A stretch of 33,374 bases of DNA from Bacteroides_E sp964583185 (GCA_964583185.1 CAZOVL010000025.1:1-33374); one strand, 5' to 3'. Counted from the first letter of the stretch, positions 8,048-17,799 are shown. Notes: generated by a model from the letters alone, not told the origin. Program-made: numbers and translations.

Positions 8048-10372
8048 TTATTTATTAGGAGTATCCCATTTGTATGTTTGGTGACATGTGATATTCAATG
8101 TTTGGTTGCCACTTTGCATACGAAAATCTCCTTGTTCTAGTATCCATTTGCCATCACTGCCAACAAATGCCAAATCACTCGCTTTGATAGTCAGTGTAAC
8201 CGTTTGAGTTTCACCTGGCTGTAATTCTACCTTTTTGAAAGCTCGCAACCTACGACTCTCAGGGGTAAGAGATGCAACAAGATCACGACTGAATAGCATG
8301 ACAGCTTCTTTTCCTACACGTGTTCCAGTATTGGTGATGTCAATAGAAAAGAGAAGTTCATCTTCCATTGTAAATGAGGAGACATTTGCCTGAAAATTAC
8401 TGTATTCAAAAGTTGTGTAGCTGAGTCCATATCCAAAAGGCCACTGCACAGAGATAACCGCATCGTAATCATACGCTCCTTCCATCTTGTCCATCTCTTC
8501 ACTTACTCTATAATCATATGTAGTGAGTTCTGCTTGGTTTCGTGGATACGTATAAGGCATTTTAGCACTAGGATTTACATCTCCTGCCAAAATGTTAGCG
8601 AGTGCATCACCTCCATAGTTTCCAGGTAATAGAATATTTATAATACCACTAGCAAGAGGTTCTAGATCATTTATAATACGAGGTCTACCTCCGTTAAGTA
8701 TTAGTATGATGGGTTTACCTGTAGTAGCTAATGCCTTTACTAGTTTAGCCTGATTGGTTGAAATAGCAAGATCGGAAAGATTCCCAGGTGTTTCGCAGTA
8801 AGAATTTTCTCCAATACAAGTGATGATGATATCCACATTGCGTGCTGCAGTAACTGCCTTTTCAATCTCGGGCTCATTTTCTTCGGCATAACTGCCTTCA
8901 GGCTTGTAAGTCACCCCTTGCTCTAAACGAATGTTTTCAGCACCAAATTTGTTGCCCAGTGCCTCATAAATAGTGTTATACTTTCCAGCAAATCTATCAG
9001 TTAGATGCCCTTGCCATGAATAGCTCCATCCTCCATTCAAACAGCGCATAGAATTAGCATTAGGTCCAGCTAAAAGAATTTTTTTACCTTTTGTGAGTGG
9101 TAATATATTGTCTTTATTTTTAAGTAAGACTTCTGATTCTTCAGCTGCGTGAAGAGCTAATTCTGCATGTTGGCTACTACCAAAAAGGGGATAATCTTCT
9201 GATGATGTATTAGGACGTTCAAAGAGGTTCAGACGGAGCTTGAGTCTGAGAACCCGACGAACAGCATCGTCGATACGGCTCATTGGTACTTTGTTTTCTT
9301 GCACCAATTCTTTAAGTAACGTGCAGTAACTAAGATCATAAGGCTCCATCGCCATATCAATACCTGCATTGATGGCCATTTGGATTGCCTCTTTCTTATC
9401 TGCAGCAATATGTTCGCGTGTATAGAGGTTGTTGATATCAGCCCAGTCCGTAACAATCATACCATCCCAATTCAAATCCTCTTTTAACCACTTGGTGAGT
9501 AATTCATGGTTGGCATGCACTGGTACTCCGTTGATAGAACCACTATTAACCATGATAGTTAAAGCACCGGCTTCCACACTCTCCTTGAAAGGGGCAAAGA
9601 ACTTTTCTCGCAAATCGGAATCGGATATATAAGCTGGAGTACGATCCTTTCCTGTACGTGGCATACTGTAACCCATATAGTGCTTTACTGATGTAGCTAC
9701 ACGATCTGCCGAGATATGGTTAGGATCATCACCTTGAAAACCACGAACCGCAGAAACACCCATCACAGAATTGACCAGACAATCTTCACCAAAACTTTCC
9801 CAAATACGTGACCATCGTGGGTCACGTGCCATGTCTAAAGTCGGAGAATAAGTCCATGGACAATTACTCGCACGAGTTTCGTAGGCAGTGACACGTGCCG
9901 ACTCGTATACCAGTTCAGGATTAAGTGAAGCTGCGAGATTTATATTCTGCGGAAACAGTGTACCGTCCAATGTATAGGTGGTACCGTGATTCTGATCTAG
10001 CCCGTAGATACATGGAATGCCAATTTCTCTCATTGATATTTCCTGTATCTTTCCAATAATTTCTTGCCATTTTTCTCTGCTTTGTGCGACAGGTCCAGGA
10101 GCATTGAGGAAAGAGCCAACCTTAAACTCCACAATAGCTTTATGAAGTTTGGCATCATCGATTTGGAATTCACCATCTACAAAGTCTCCCAATACATCAA
10201 TAGAAAGCTCTGTCATTTGACCTACTTTTTCGTCTAACGTCATCTTTGAAAGAACAGCCTCTATCTGCTTTTCTATCTCTGGATCTTTAGTAATGGCAGG
10301 CGGAGCTACCTGCGAAGAGCAGGCAGCCATTGCTACTAATGTTGAAATTAATATTATCTTTTTAATTATCAT
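8048..10372 (-). CDS. GH3 family beta-glucosidase, lipoprotein
   Basis: A 774-residue glycoside hydrolase family 3 enzyme that removes glucose from the non-reducing ends of beta-gluco-oligosaccharides. It has a lipoprotein signal (LVAMAACSS, lipid Cys18), a GH3 (alpha/beta)8 domain (about 40-390) with the substrate-binding KHYMGYS segment and the nucleophile Asp309 in GMIVTDWADI. An alpha/beta sandwich domain follows (about 415-640), and a fibronectin-III-like domain is at the C terminus (about 680-770). The length is normal for the family. It is the last gene of the PUL operon, followed by a terminator. A lipid anchor places it in the periplasm or at the outer membrane, where it would act on fragments made by the GH16 enzyme. 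Linkage specificity cannot be read from sequence; beta-1,3 is inferred from the GH16 partner. Confidence 0.92.
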   Translation of the reverse strand: MIIKKIILISTLVAMAACSSQVAPPAITKDPEIEKQIEAVLSKMTLDEKVGQMTELSIDVLGDFVDGEFQIDDAKLHKAIVEFKVGSFLNAPGPVAQSREKWQEIIGKIQEISMREIGIPCIYGLDQNHGTTYTLDGTLFPQNINLAASLNPELVYESARVTAYETRASNCPWTYSPTLDMARDPRWSRIWESFGEDCLVNSVMGVSAVRGFQGDDPNHISADRVATSVKHYMGYSMPRTGKDRTPAYISDSDLREKFFAPFKESVEAGALTIMVNSGSINGVPVHANHELLTKWLKEDLNWDGMIVTDWADINNLYTREHIAADKKEAIQMAINAGIDMAMEPYDLSYCTLLKELVQENKVPMSRIDDAVRRVLRLKLRLNLFERPNTSSEDYPLFGSSQHAELALHAAEESEVLLKNKDNILPLTKGKKILLAGPNANSMRCLNGGWSYSWQGHLTDRFAGKYNTIYEALGNKFGAENIRLEQGVTYKPEGSYAEENEPEIEKAVTAARNVDIIITCIGENSYCETPGNLSDLAISTNQAKLVKALATTGKPIILILNGGRPRIINDLEPLASGIINILLPGNYGGDALANILAGDVNPSAKMPYTYPRNQAELTTYDYRVSEEMDKMEGAYDYDAVISVQWPFGYGLSYTTFEYSNFQANVSSFTMEDELLFSIDITNTGTRVGKEAVMLFSRDLVASLTPESRRLRAFKKVELQPGETQTVTLTIKASDLAFVGSDGKWILEQGDFRMQSGNQTLNITCHQTYKWDTPNK

Positions 10373-10537
10373 ATTTAGAAATTTATTATCTTTTNNNNNN
10401 NNNNNNNNNNNNNNNNNNNNNNNNNNNNNNNNNNNNNNNNNNNNNNNNNNNNNNNNNNNNNNNNNNNNNNNNNNNNNNNNNNNNNNNNNNNNNNTATTAT
10501 CTTTTTAATTATCATATTTAGAAATTTATTATCTTTT
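10352..10537. repeat. Identical 43-bp ends flanking a 100-N assembly gap
   Basis: Positions 10352-10394 and 10495-10537 are identical over 43 bp, and exactly 100 N lie between them. This is the signature of two contigs whose overlap was not merged. If collapsed, the binding-protein stop and the GH3 start are only 29 bp apart, as expected within an operon. The second copy contains a decoy GH3 start (10513-10515) leading into N. There is probably no real missing sequence here. Confidence 0.85.
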
Positions 10538-10544
10538 AATTGTC

Positions 10545-11795
10545 TTATTGCACCGTTACCATATCCACATAGTATCCATGCCCTATACATAGGAAGCCAT
10601 CTTCTGCCTGAATTTTATCCAGCACTGCCTGAGTGAGCTGAACTTCCTTCACACCACCCTCCGAGAACTCTATCACAGCAGTACTAGGCAAATCTGCCCA
10701 ATGTCCACTAGTAGTTCGCAACTGATGATAATCATCTTGTGAGTTGACCGAGTAGTGAATACTCAATGTCGCACCAGCCTTCATGGAGGCAAATACTTCT
10801 TTACCTATCAAGTCAAATTTCTTGCTAGGACTTTCGTCTGGTAAATCCCATGATACATAGTGATGACCCTCCCAAAGAATTGTCTCTGAAGATACAATGA
10901 CTGTATGTTCGGCAACTATACCTTTTGCAGTATAGAATTGCACATTTTCTCCACTCTTAGTCTTACCTATCAGCCTATATTCTCCGTCCTGTAAATCGGG
11001 ACAGGTAATCACAATCTCAGTAGCTGTTTGTTTTGTGAATTCTGTTATGGTTTGTTCAGCAAATGTCAATGAAGTGACTAGGTCAAGATTAAGCCCTGTT
11101 ATTGTCCACTCTCTGTTGGCATTTGTGCGATCAACCCCTGCGGTTATTAATGTAGCCTGAGTTACAGTGATAGTATTAGCCCCATATTCAAAGCTATTGT
11201 TATCTACAAAAATCACACGATGCTCACCTTCGTCTAAGTCAGCAGGAACTGTATATTCCAAATAGTTTCCATCTCCTACATGAGCTATGTCTGTGATGGT
11301 TTTATTATCAATAATAACACTTTTCACCTTGTCCAAGTTGCTACCATAAAAACGAGCCTTTGCTCCTGGTATAACTATACGCTCAACGCCTATTGCTGTT
11401 GACGATGGATCATCGACCAAAGGTTTTACCAATACAGTACCCTCACGATAGGTTGATTTGCTTGCATCAGTTGTCACCATTACTTTGAACTTGTAAGTGC
11501 CTGCTTTCAGATAAATATCAATTGTTTTCCCTGTTTCCACTTCGTGTCCGTCGATTAGCCATGAAATACTCACATTATTGGCTGGTGTAACTGTCAGACT
11601 TATGGAGAGAGGTGCATCTCTATTCATTTCGGCTATTACGGGCAGCTTGCCATCTTTGCCGTCTGGAAAAATCGGGTCAAGTATCCTTGGCTCATCGTTT
11701 GCCGTAACTGTAGAGAACGGATTATCTTCGCTGCAAGCTGTAAATGCAAAACTCATAGCTAGCATAGTCAGCAGGATGTAATATATATTTTTCAT
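10545..11795 (-). CDS. Surface glycan-binding lipoprotein with TIG-like domains (SGBP)
   Basis: A 416-residue outer-membrane lipoprotein in the position, after susD, that PULs use for a second surface glycan-binding protein. It has a lipoprotein signal (SFAFTACSED, Cys21), a PKD-like beta-sandwich (about 55-125) and two IPT/TIG-like Ig folds (about 130-215 and 216-300). A C-terminal domain (about 305-416) is rich in aromatic residues (LWEGHHYVSWDLPD, HGYYVDMV) and is the likely glycan-binding part. It has no catalytic motifs. It would help hold polysaccharide at the cell surface for the GH16 enzyme and the SusCD pair. It starts 21 bp after the susD stop. The C-terminal domain is called a binding module by context and composition only. 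Confidence 0.82.
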   Translation of the reverse strand: MKNIYYILLTMLAMSFAFTACSEDNPFSTVTANDEPRILDPIFPDGKDGKLPVIAEMNRDAPLSISLTVTPANNVSISWLIDGHEVETGKTIDIYLKAGTYKFKVMVTTDASKSTYREGTVLVKPLVDDPSSTAIGVERIVIPGAKARFYGSNLDKVKSVIIDNKTITDIAHVGDGNYLEYTVPADLDEGEHRVIFVDNNSFEYGANTITVTQATLITAGVDRTNANREWTITGLNLDLVTSLTFAEQTITEFTKQTATEIVITCPDLQDGEYRLIGKTKSGENVQFYTAKGIVAEHTVIVSSETILWEGHHYVSWDLPDESPSKKFDLIGKEVFASMKAGATLSIHYSVNSQDDYHQLRTTSGHWADLPSTAVIEFSEGGVKEVQLTQAVLDKIQAEDGFLCIGHGYYVDMVTVQ

Positions 11796-11816
11796 ATTCG
11801 CCTTTTATTTTTATAG

Positions 11817-13493
11817 TTATTTTACAATATGCCACCATACAGGTGTGTTCCAACTATTCGTGCCGCCCATGCGACTTAATGCTTCATCATAGTTCTTTTT
11901 GTTGTATGAAGACTCAAGTATAGGATAGCAAAGACGTACAGGAATTTCAGAACCGCCAGTAAGGAATTGTCCAAAACCATATTCCGCTGGTGATTTCAAT
12001 ACTGGATAGCCCGAACGACGCACATTAGCCCAGCATTCGGCAGGATTTGTGAAGTGAAGTATCCATGCTTGTGTATTAATAGATTTCTTCTTTTGTTCGT
12101 CAGTATAACCGATACCATTGTGTAGGATAAACTCTTCAAAAACTTCGTCTGATACTACTTCACATTTATAATTGTCTGAAAGAAAATTTATAGCTGCACG
12201 TACACCTTGCTTATAGAGGTTTTCGGCAGACTCGCCTCTAACACTCCACTTTCTTACCACAGCCTCTGCTAACAAAAATTTAACTTCAGCAGAAGTCATC
12301 ACCACACCTGGGTTACTGCCATTCAAGAAGTTGTTAGATAATTTGGGCTCAATTTCGCGTGCCACATTAGGGTCAACTGAGGGATTGGTCTCAGACAGTT
12401 TTTCTAAAATGTCGCTCTTGTAGCCTGTTGGCCAAGGTTCCCAAGAGTAAGCTCCTGGATCACGTGGCTGAAATTGAATGTTATTTTCAATTATTTCATC
12501 AGTCAAATCAATACGATTGTCAGGACTTGTGATGCTCATCAGTCCATCATAATAGCAACGGGCAACTCTAAATGTGCGAGGGTCGCCAGTAGTATAGAGC
12601 TGATTGAAAAACGTAGAGCACAAATAACTCGGATTATTGGCAGGATCTGGACCAAAGAGTAGTTGTGACAAAGCATTGCCACGGTAGTCAGAATAAGCTT
12701 CCTGTCCAAAACTGAATGCTATATCCATATATTTGATAAGTGCATCGTCACTGGCATTTTCTAAGATTCCACCATCAGCTTGTAAAGCCTCCTCAAATTC
12801 TTCCTGAGCCTTCTGTGGAGCGACTTCGGAAATTCTCATCGCAAAGCGTAGTCGAAGTGAATTGCCTAGCTTCTTCCATTTCCCCAGATCGCCATTAAAG
12901 ATGACGTCGCCCGTAATTTTATCCTTGGTCGAATCGAAACTAGCAACAGCTGCACTTAATTCAATGAAAAAGTTATTGTATATCTCCTCCTGCGTATCAT
13001 AACGAGGGTTGAATTTATTTTCAAGATAGCCTTTCCCAGCTTCGCTGTATGGTGCATCTCCGTAAATATCTGTAATAATGGACATCAAGTAAACCTTGTA
13101 TATATCTAGCACAGCATTGATATTTACTTTTTCGGGATTATCCTTAGTGCGAGATTGAGCATCAGTGATATTTTTAATGCCATTAGCGTAGAATAATGTC
13201 CATACTCGACTCATTTCGCTGTTGTCTTGTGTATGACGTCCTCCAAAATTAGTAGTATTCCAACACCCCATAAGGTGCTGATTGAAAGCATAGAGATAGT
13301 TTCGGTTAATTTCCATCATATCTAAACTTCCATAAGTCTGCAACTGTGCTGTGGTGAGCTGTGCATTTGGGTCGATGTTGGGAGCCTTTGACGGATTGGT
13401 ATTCATGTTCTCCATATAACTGTCGCTACATGCAGCAAATAACATGACACACGCCACTAATATTATTGTGATATATGATCGATTGTATTTCAT
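11817..13493 (-). CDS. susD-like: SusD/RagB-family glycan-binding lipoprotein
   Basis: A 558-residue SusD-like lipoprotein that forms the lid over the SusC barrel. It has a lipoprotein signal (CVMLFAACSDS, Cys22), then SYMENMNTNPSKAPNI, typical of the N terminus of mature SusD-like proteins. A TPR-rich helical core follows, including DIYKVYLMSIITDIYGDAPY, the usual SusD signature region (about 155-180). The C-terminal part contains the common AWILHFTNPAECWANVRRSG segment, where SusD proteins carry their W-x-x-x-R-R-like block. The length suits the SusD-like_2 group. It lies 38 bp after susC in the same operon. The ligand is inferred to be a beta-glucan from the operon's enzymes; binding residues were not identified. 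Confidence 0.93.
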   Translation of the reverse strand: MKYNRSYITIILVACVMLFAACSDSYMENMNTNPSKAPNIDPNAQLTTAQLQTYGSLDMMEINRNYLYAFNQHLMGCWNTTNFGGRHTQDNSEMSRVWTLFYANGIKNITDAQSRTKDNPEKVNINAVLDIYKVYLMSIITDIYGDAPYSEAGKGYLENKFNPRYDTQEEIYNNFFIELSAAVASFDSTKDKITGDVIFNGDLGKWKKLGNSLRLRFAMRISEVAPQKAQEEFEEALQADGGILENASDDALIKYMDIAFSFGQEAYSDYRGNALSQLLFGPDPANNPSYLCSTFFNQLYTTGDPRTFRVARCYYDGLMSITSPDNRIDLTDEIIENNIQFQPRDPGAYSWEPWPTGYKSDILEKLSETNPSVDPNVAREIEPKLSNNFLNGSNPGVVMTSAEVKFLLAEAVVRKWSVRGESAENLYKQGVRAAINFLSDNYKCEVVSDEVFEEFILHNGIGYTDEQKKKSINTQAWILHFTNPAECWANVRRSGYPVLKSPAEYGFGQFLTGGSEIPVRLCYPILESSYNKKNYDEALSRMGGTNSWNTPVWWHIVK

Positions 13494-13531
13494 TGTATAT
13501 TATTATATATGAATTAAAAACTAAATTCTCT

Positions 13532-16500
13532 TTAGAATTTTACGTTAACATTAAATCCATAACTTTTACGTGATGGCAACGAACCATACTCTAATCCCAT
13601 ACCAGTTGTATTATTATAATTGGAATCAGGGTCGATATTAGGAATGTTCTTCCATACGATGAACGGGTTGCGTGCAACAAACGAGAGAGTAAGACCTTTC
13701 AATGAGTTTTTCAACCAAGCTTTTGGCACATTATAAGACATGGTTATTTCACGGCACTTCACATAAGAGTTGTCATAAATAAACATCGACGGAGCATTCC
13801 TACTTACACTCATCCAGTAGTCTTCAGGGTTGATGTAAATATCGTTGGGACGGTAAGTACCATCACCGTTGTCAATTACCCCTGGAGCTACAAAACCACC
13901 TGTCGGATTCCATGTCGAAGATCCTTTGGCAATACCTGCAGCCTGACGTTGTTCTTCTGATATATACCACTCTTCGCGTCCAGCAAGCGTTCCTTTTTCC
14001 TTGCCTGACTCGTAAGAAGCACGAGCTGACATAGAATAAAGATCAGCACCAACCTTCACATCAAAGAGAGCAGAAAGCGAAAGATTCTTGTAAGTGAAAG
14101 TAGTAGACAAACCTCCTGTCCAGTCCCAAGAAGCATTACCCAACACGTGGTTGCTTTTGTCATACTGAGGCAGACCTGTTTGTGGATTGATGAGGATGTC
14201 ACCATCTTGATTACGCATGAAATCGGGACCTACAATGGAACCAAAGTTCTCACCAACCTTGGCTGCAACTTGAACATCAAGCCAGGTTGCTTTTTCTAAC
14301 TCAATCATATCCATACCATCAACAAGCTTTTTTACCTTATTGTTATTCTTAGAAAAATTCACATTCACATCCCATGAGAAGTCTTTAATTTCGATAGGAC
14401 GTGTATTTAGTGAAATTTCTATCCCTTTATTTTCTATTTCACCAGCATTGATGAGGCGATAAGTATACCCTGATGTCCAAGAAGTAGCCATACTCATTAT
14501 TTGGTTTTTGCTAATCTGTGAATAGTAGGTAAAATCTAGACCAATACGATTATTCAGAAATTTCAGATCCAAACCGATTTCAAACGAATTGGTCTTTGTA
14601 GGCTTCAAGTCTTTATTCGGAATTGTGTTATTATCAATGTAACCAATCGTGTAACCAGGATAAGTATACTTTGATTTAGAGTAAACTAACCCTAACTGAT
14701 AAGGATCGGTATCACTACCTACCTGTGCCCAAGACATACGAAGTTTCCCATAAGGCATGGTATTACGTAGCTGAGGGGTCAATTCGGAGAATACAAAACT
14801 TCCAGAGAATGACGGATAAACGTACATATTGTTACCTATGGGTAAAGTCGAAGACTGGTCGCCACGTAAGGTAGCATCAAAGTATAACATATGTCTCCAT
14901 CCCAGATTGACAGCTCCGTATACTGAATTGATTTGCTTGCGATAACTATCCTCCTCCAAGCTAGTTTCATTAAAACTCATCAGATTTACCACTTCACGAA
15001 TTTGCATATCTTGTCCAGTATTAATCATAGTATGATTGTTCACTTTATATACATTGCCCCCTAATGTAGCATTGAAGTCAAAGTCACCCCAATTGTTATT
15101 GTAAAGTGCTAATAGTTCAAAATTGTACATACGATTGCGGAAGTTGCTATTCTGAAGGCGTCCCGCTTCATAACCAGGTGTAGAAGGGGCTTTGAAGTCG
15201 TCAAAAGTAAACCAATTGAGTTCAGCACCCATAGTTCCTTGCACTTTGACGCGTTCGTTGATATTCCAAAGAGCCTTTCCGTTGAAACGAAATTGGTCTT
15301 TCTTGGAGTTATTAGAATTTTTATATATATCCCAATAAGGATTAACATTATACGGGTCCATACCATTCCAATTGGAATAGTTGCCTTCTGCATCCTGATA
15401 AGTCTTCAGCCAGCTCTGATCGTAAGTGGTGCCCAGTGTCATCAAGTTTTTACCTATATTCGACTTACTGTCACCTAATGCAGGACGGTTTTTTACATCC
15501 TCACGTGTATAGTTTGCACTGAAATCGAGATCCACTTTAGACACAGTTGTATTAGCACGCAGATTAAAGATGTCGCGACTCATATGAGTTTTTGGTACAA
15601 TGTCCTTGTTACGCATATCCGTATAGGTAAAACGTATACCCGTATTGCCACTGTTTGAACTAATGATGGCAGAGTTGGTAGCTGTGAGACCTGTACGGAA
15701 AAAGTCTGAGGTATTGTTAGGTATGATGAGGTAAGGTCGTTCCACACCATCAAAATACTTGAGCATATTGCTTCCATCTGCTTTTGGACCCCAACTTTTG
15801 TTGGTGCTAGATACGGCGTCAATACTGTAAATTCCACCACTACCCATACCATAAACTTGCTGTACATTGTTCCATTTAGCCAGTTGTGTATCAAAGGTTA
15901 GTGTTCCATTATATTCCACTCCAAAAGAGTCTTTACCATTAGCTTTCTTAGTAGTAATAAGAATAACACCATGGCTCGCTCGGCTACCATAAAGAGCTGA
16001 GGCTGCAGGACCTTTTAGTACAGACATATTTTCAATATCGTCAGGGTTGATACTTGAGATTCCATCACCAAGGTCAAAACCTCCAGATGATCCTGCACTA
16101 CCATAATTAGTATTGTCAAGAGGGACACCATCAATAACATACAGAGGCTGATTATTACCTGTCATTTCGGTACTGCCACGCAAAATGACACGTGTAGATC
16201 CAGATGGACCACCTGCTGTCTGGCTAACTACCAATCCTGCTACTCGACCAGCCATAGAGTTGATTACATTAGTTTCCTTAGCCTTGGTCAATGCATCGCC
16301 CTTTACTTCGTCTAAGCCGTAGCCCAATGCCTTACGATCTCGCTTGATGCCTAAGGCTGTAACTACTACTTCATCAAGCATCTTGCGATCTTCTTCCAAT
16401 GTAATATCCAAGGGGATTTGGTTGTTTTTTATTTCTATCTCTTGTGACTTGTAGCCTAGAAAGCTGATTACAAGAGTTGCTCCAGGCGAGATATTCAAAG

Positions 16501-16732
16501 TGAACTTGCCATCCTCATTGGTTACCGTTCCATTGCTTCCACTCCCTTTTTCAACAACAGAAGCTCCAATAACAGGACCAAGATCATCTTTCACTATTCC
16601 TGAGATTTTGTTGTTTTGCTGTTCAATAGAGGAATAATCTGGTTTTGCTGCGTTCATTTGTGTAATGTTTCCCAACAAGCAGAGAAACAAAGCTCCACAA
16701 AACAATGTGTATTTACTATTTTTTATTTTCAT
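13532..16732 (-). CDS. susC-like: SusC/RagA-family TonB-linked outer-membrane transporter
   Basis: A 1066-residue SusC-family importer. After the signal peptide (about 1-29) comes a carboxypeptidase-regulatory-like domain (about 42-118, with ISGIVKDDLGPVIGASVVEK). Next is the TonB-box-like DEVVVTALGIKRD (about 119-131), then a plug domain with the family hallmarks PLYVIDGVPLDN and LKGPAASALYGSRASHGVIL (about 140-262), and a large beta-barrel. It ends YGFNVNVKF, a good BAM signal. With the SusD protein encoded next it would import beta-glucan oligosaccharides using TonB energy. It starts 19 bp after the GH16 gene, so GH16 is the first gene of the operon rather than susC; many PULs have susC first. 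All expected domains are present and the length is normal. Confidence 0.95.
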   Translation of the reverse strand: MKIKNSKYTLFCGALFLCLLGNITQMNAAKPDYSSIEQQNNKISGIVKDDLGPVIGASVVEKGSGSNGTVTNEDGKFTLNISPGATLVISFLGYKSQEIEIKNNQIPLDITLEEDRKMLDEVVVTALGIKRDRKALGYGLDEVKGDALTKAKETNVINSMAGRVAGLVVSQTAGGPSGSTRVILRGSTEMTGNNQPLYVIDGVPLDNTNYGSAGSSGGFDLGDGISSINPDDIENMSVLKGPAASALYGSRASHGVILITTKKANGKDSFGVEYNGTLTFDTQLAKWNNVQQVYGMGSGGIYSIDAVSSTNKSWGPKADGSNMLKYFDGVERPYLIIPNNTSDFFRTGLTATNSAIISSNSGNTGIRFTYTDMRNKDIVPKTHMSRDIFNLRANTTVSKVDLDFSANYTREDVKNRPALGDSKSNIGKNLMTLGTTYDQSWLKTYQDAEGNYSNWNGMDPYNVNPYWDIYKNSNNSKKDQFRFNGKALWNINERVKVQGTMGAELNWFTFDDFKAPSTPGYEAGRLQNSNFRNRMYNFELLALYNNNWGDFDFNATLGGNVYKVNNHTMINTGQDMQIREVVNLMSFNETSLEEDSYRKQINSVYGAVNLGWRHMLYFDATLRGDQSSTLPIGNNMYVYPSFSGSFVFSELTPQLRNTMPYGKLRMSWAQVGSDTDPYQLGLVYSKSKYTYPGYTIGYIDNNTIPNKDLKPTKTNSFEIGLDLKFLNNRIGLDFTYYSQISKNQIMSMATSWTSGYTYRLINAGEIENKGIEISLNTRPIEIKDFSWDVNVNFSKNNNKVKKLVDGMDMIELEKATWLDVQVAAKVGENFGSIVGPDFMRNQDGDILINPQTGLPQYDKSNHVLGNASWDWTGGLSTTFTYKNLSLSALFDVKVGADLYSMSARASYESGKEKGTLAGREEWYISEEQRQAAGIAKGSSTWNPTGGFVAPGVIDNGDGTYRPNDIYINPEDYWMSVSRNAPSMFIYDNSYVKCREITMSYNVPKAWLKNSLKGLTLSFVARNPFIVWKNIPNIDPDSNYNNTTGMGLEYGSLPSRKSYGFNVNVKF

Positions 16733-16751
16733 GGAATATATAATTAAGATT

Positions 16752-17579
16752 TTAATATATTTTTACCCAGTCTATGTACATACTCGCCTTTTCGCCATCT
16801 TTCAATGCCGTAATCTCATCTATATTGGTGATTCCGGGAAAAGCACCTCCCACAGCAAGATTAAACAAAATGTAGCAACTGTCTTGGAAATACTCATGGC
16901 GTCCGCTTACCAAACTAATATCAAAAGATCGAAATTTGATACCGTCAATAGCTATTGTTAGGCTATTTTCATTCCAGTCTAATGAATAAGTGTGATATCC
17001 TCCATCTTGCAGGCTATAAACAAAATTCGTAGCATGAAATTCTTGTCTATGTCCTGCATTCTCATCAGTACCATAATGAATCGCAGAATTTATATATGTC
17101 TCAGAAGTACCTGTGATAATCCCGTTGCGTTCGCCCATTTCCAAAATGTCAATTTCTCCACATTGTGGCCAATGCTTGTCGTTATCTCCCATCATCCAAA
17201 ATGCAGGCCATAGACCATTGGCTGTTTTAGGCAGTTTTATGCTTGCTTCTATTTTTCCATACTTGAAGTTCTTTTTCCCTTGACTATTTACTCGTCCTGA
17301 AAAAAACTTATCTCCTTTACGTTCTGCTGTCAGAATCAAAACCGATTTATCTCCATCTTTACCAATTGATACATAAGCTGGATCATAGGCTTGTAATTCT
17401 TGATTAACCCAAGCTGGTTCATGAGTTTCTTTGGTCCATACATTTTCATTAAAAGAATCGAAATCATCTTTGAAAAGAAAATCTTCTAATGTCTCTCTTG
17501 GTTCTGTATCCTTGTCGTTGGATGAGCAAGATTGATACATTGAGCACATTAATAATAGCAAGACTATTGCTTTTTTCAT
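16752..17579 (-). CDS. GH16 endo-beta-glucanase (laminarinase-like), lipoprotein
   Basis: A glycoside hydrolase family 16 enzyme of 275 residues. The start chosen is the ATG at 17577-17579, because it gives a clean lipoprotein signal (MKKAIVLLLLMCSMYQSC, Cys18). A longer frame from 17633 would add 18 unlikely residues. The catalytic motif is GEIDILE, with nucleophile Glu142, Asp144 and acid/base Glu147. The aromatic LWPAFWMMG strand and WPQCGE precede it, as in bacterial laminarinases. The fold runs from about 35 to 275, with no extra binding module. The enzyme would cut beta-1,3- (or mixed beta-1,3/1,4-) glucan internally, probably at the cell surface. It is the first gene of the PUL operon, downstream of the promoter and operator at 17662-17728. 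Laminarinase is the likeliest activity, not proven. Confidence 0.9.
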   Translation of the reverse strand: MKKAIVLLLLMCSMYQSCSSNDKDTEPRETLEDFLFKDDFDSFNENVWTKETHEPAWVNQELQAYDPAYVSIGKDGDKSVLILTAERKGDKFFSGRVNSQGKKNFKYGKIEASIKLPKTANGLWPAFWMMGDNDKHWPQCGEIDILEMGERNGIITGTSETYINSAIHYGTDENAGHRQEFHATNFVYSLQDGGYHTYSLDWNENSLTIAIDGIKFRSFDISLVSGRHEYFQDSCYILFNLAVGGAFPGITNIDEITALKDGEKASMYIDWVKIY

Positions 17580-17661
17580 GTTAAATTTTTTAAAGTTAAA
17601 CTTAGTTGTCTTGAACATGGACAGCAGCAGCAAGTCTGTCCGAATGTTTTACGACTCGGCA

Positions 17662-17689
17662 CAAAGATGATAATTGTATACAGAAACAA
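17662..17689 (-). promoter_or_regulatory. Probable promoter of the GH16-susCD operon
   Basis: The minus strand carries CATCTTTG at 17669-17662 (one mismatch to TAnnTTTG). A TTG lies 17 bp upstream (17689-17687), a sub-optimal spacing. A weak core promoter next to an upstream repeated site is what one expects of an activator-dependent promoter. The GH16 ATG is about 80 bp downstream. Confidence 0.45.
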
Positions 17690-17693
17690 TGGG

Positions 17694-17728
17694 TTGATAG
17701 CTGACATATAAGGTTTGATAGCTAACAT
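17694..17728 (-). promoter_or_regulatory. Direct-repeat operator, likely HTCS binding site
   Basis: Two 14-bp direct repeats, plus-strand TTGATAGCTGACAT (17694-17707) and TTGATAGCTAACAT (17715-17728), differ at one base. Their starts are 21 bp apart, two turns of the helix. They end only 4 bp upstream of the -33 position of the operon promoter. AraC-type domains bind as pairs to such repeats, and the next gene upstream encodes an HTCS with an AraC-type output domain. A weaker related stretch is at 17746-17760. Confidence 0.55.
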
Positions 17729-17799
17729 TTTTCTCGCAGGAGACTATCTGACCTTATAAATACCTTTGCTTTATTCTAGCATTAAAAAACTCGATGATT

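Noticed and set aside
10293..10590. Open frames crossing the first N gap
   Set aside because: They consist mostly of unknown residues and of the duplicated contig end.
15109..15894. Several open frames overlapping susC on both strands
   Set aside because: They are out-of-frame shadows of a full-length SusC-family gene.
17580..17633. Longer N terminus for the GH16 protein
   Set aside because: It would place 18 polar/basic residues before a perfect lipoprotein signal; the start at 17579 fits export.
17761..17768. TACCTTTG on the plus strand as a promoter
   Set aside because: It matches the -7 consensus but has no -33 box and faces the 3' end of the HTCS gene on the opposite strand. Probably chance.
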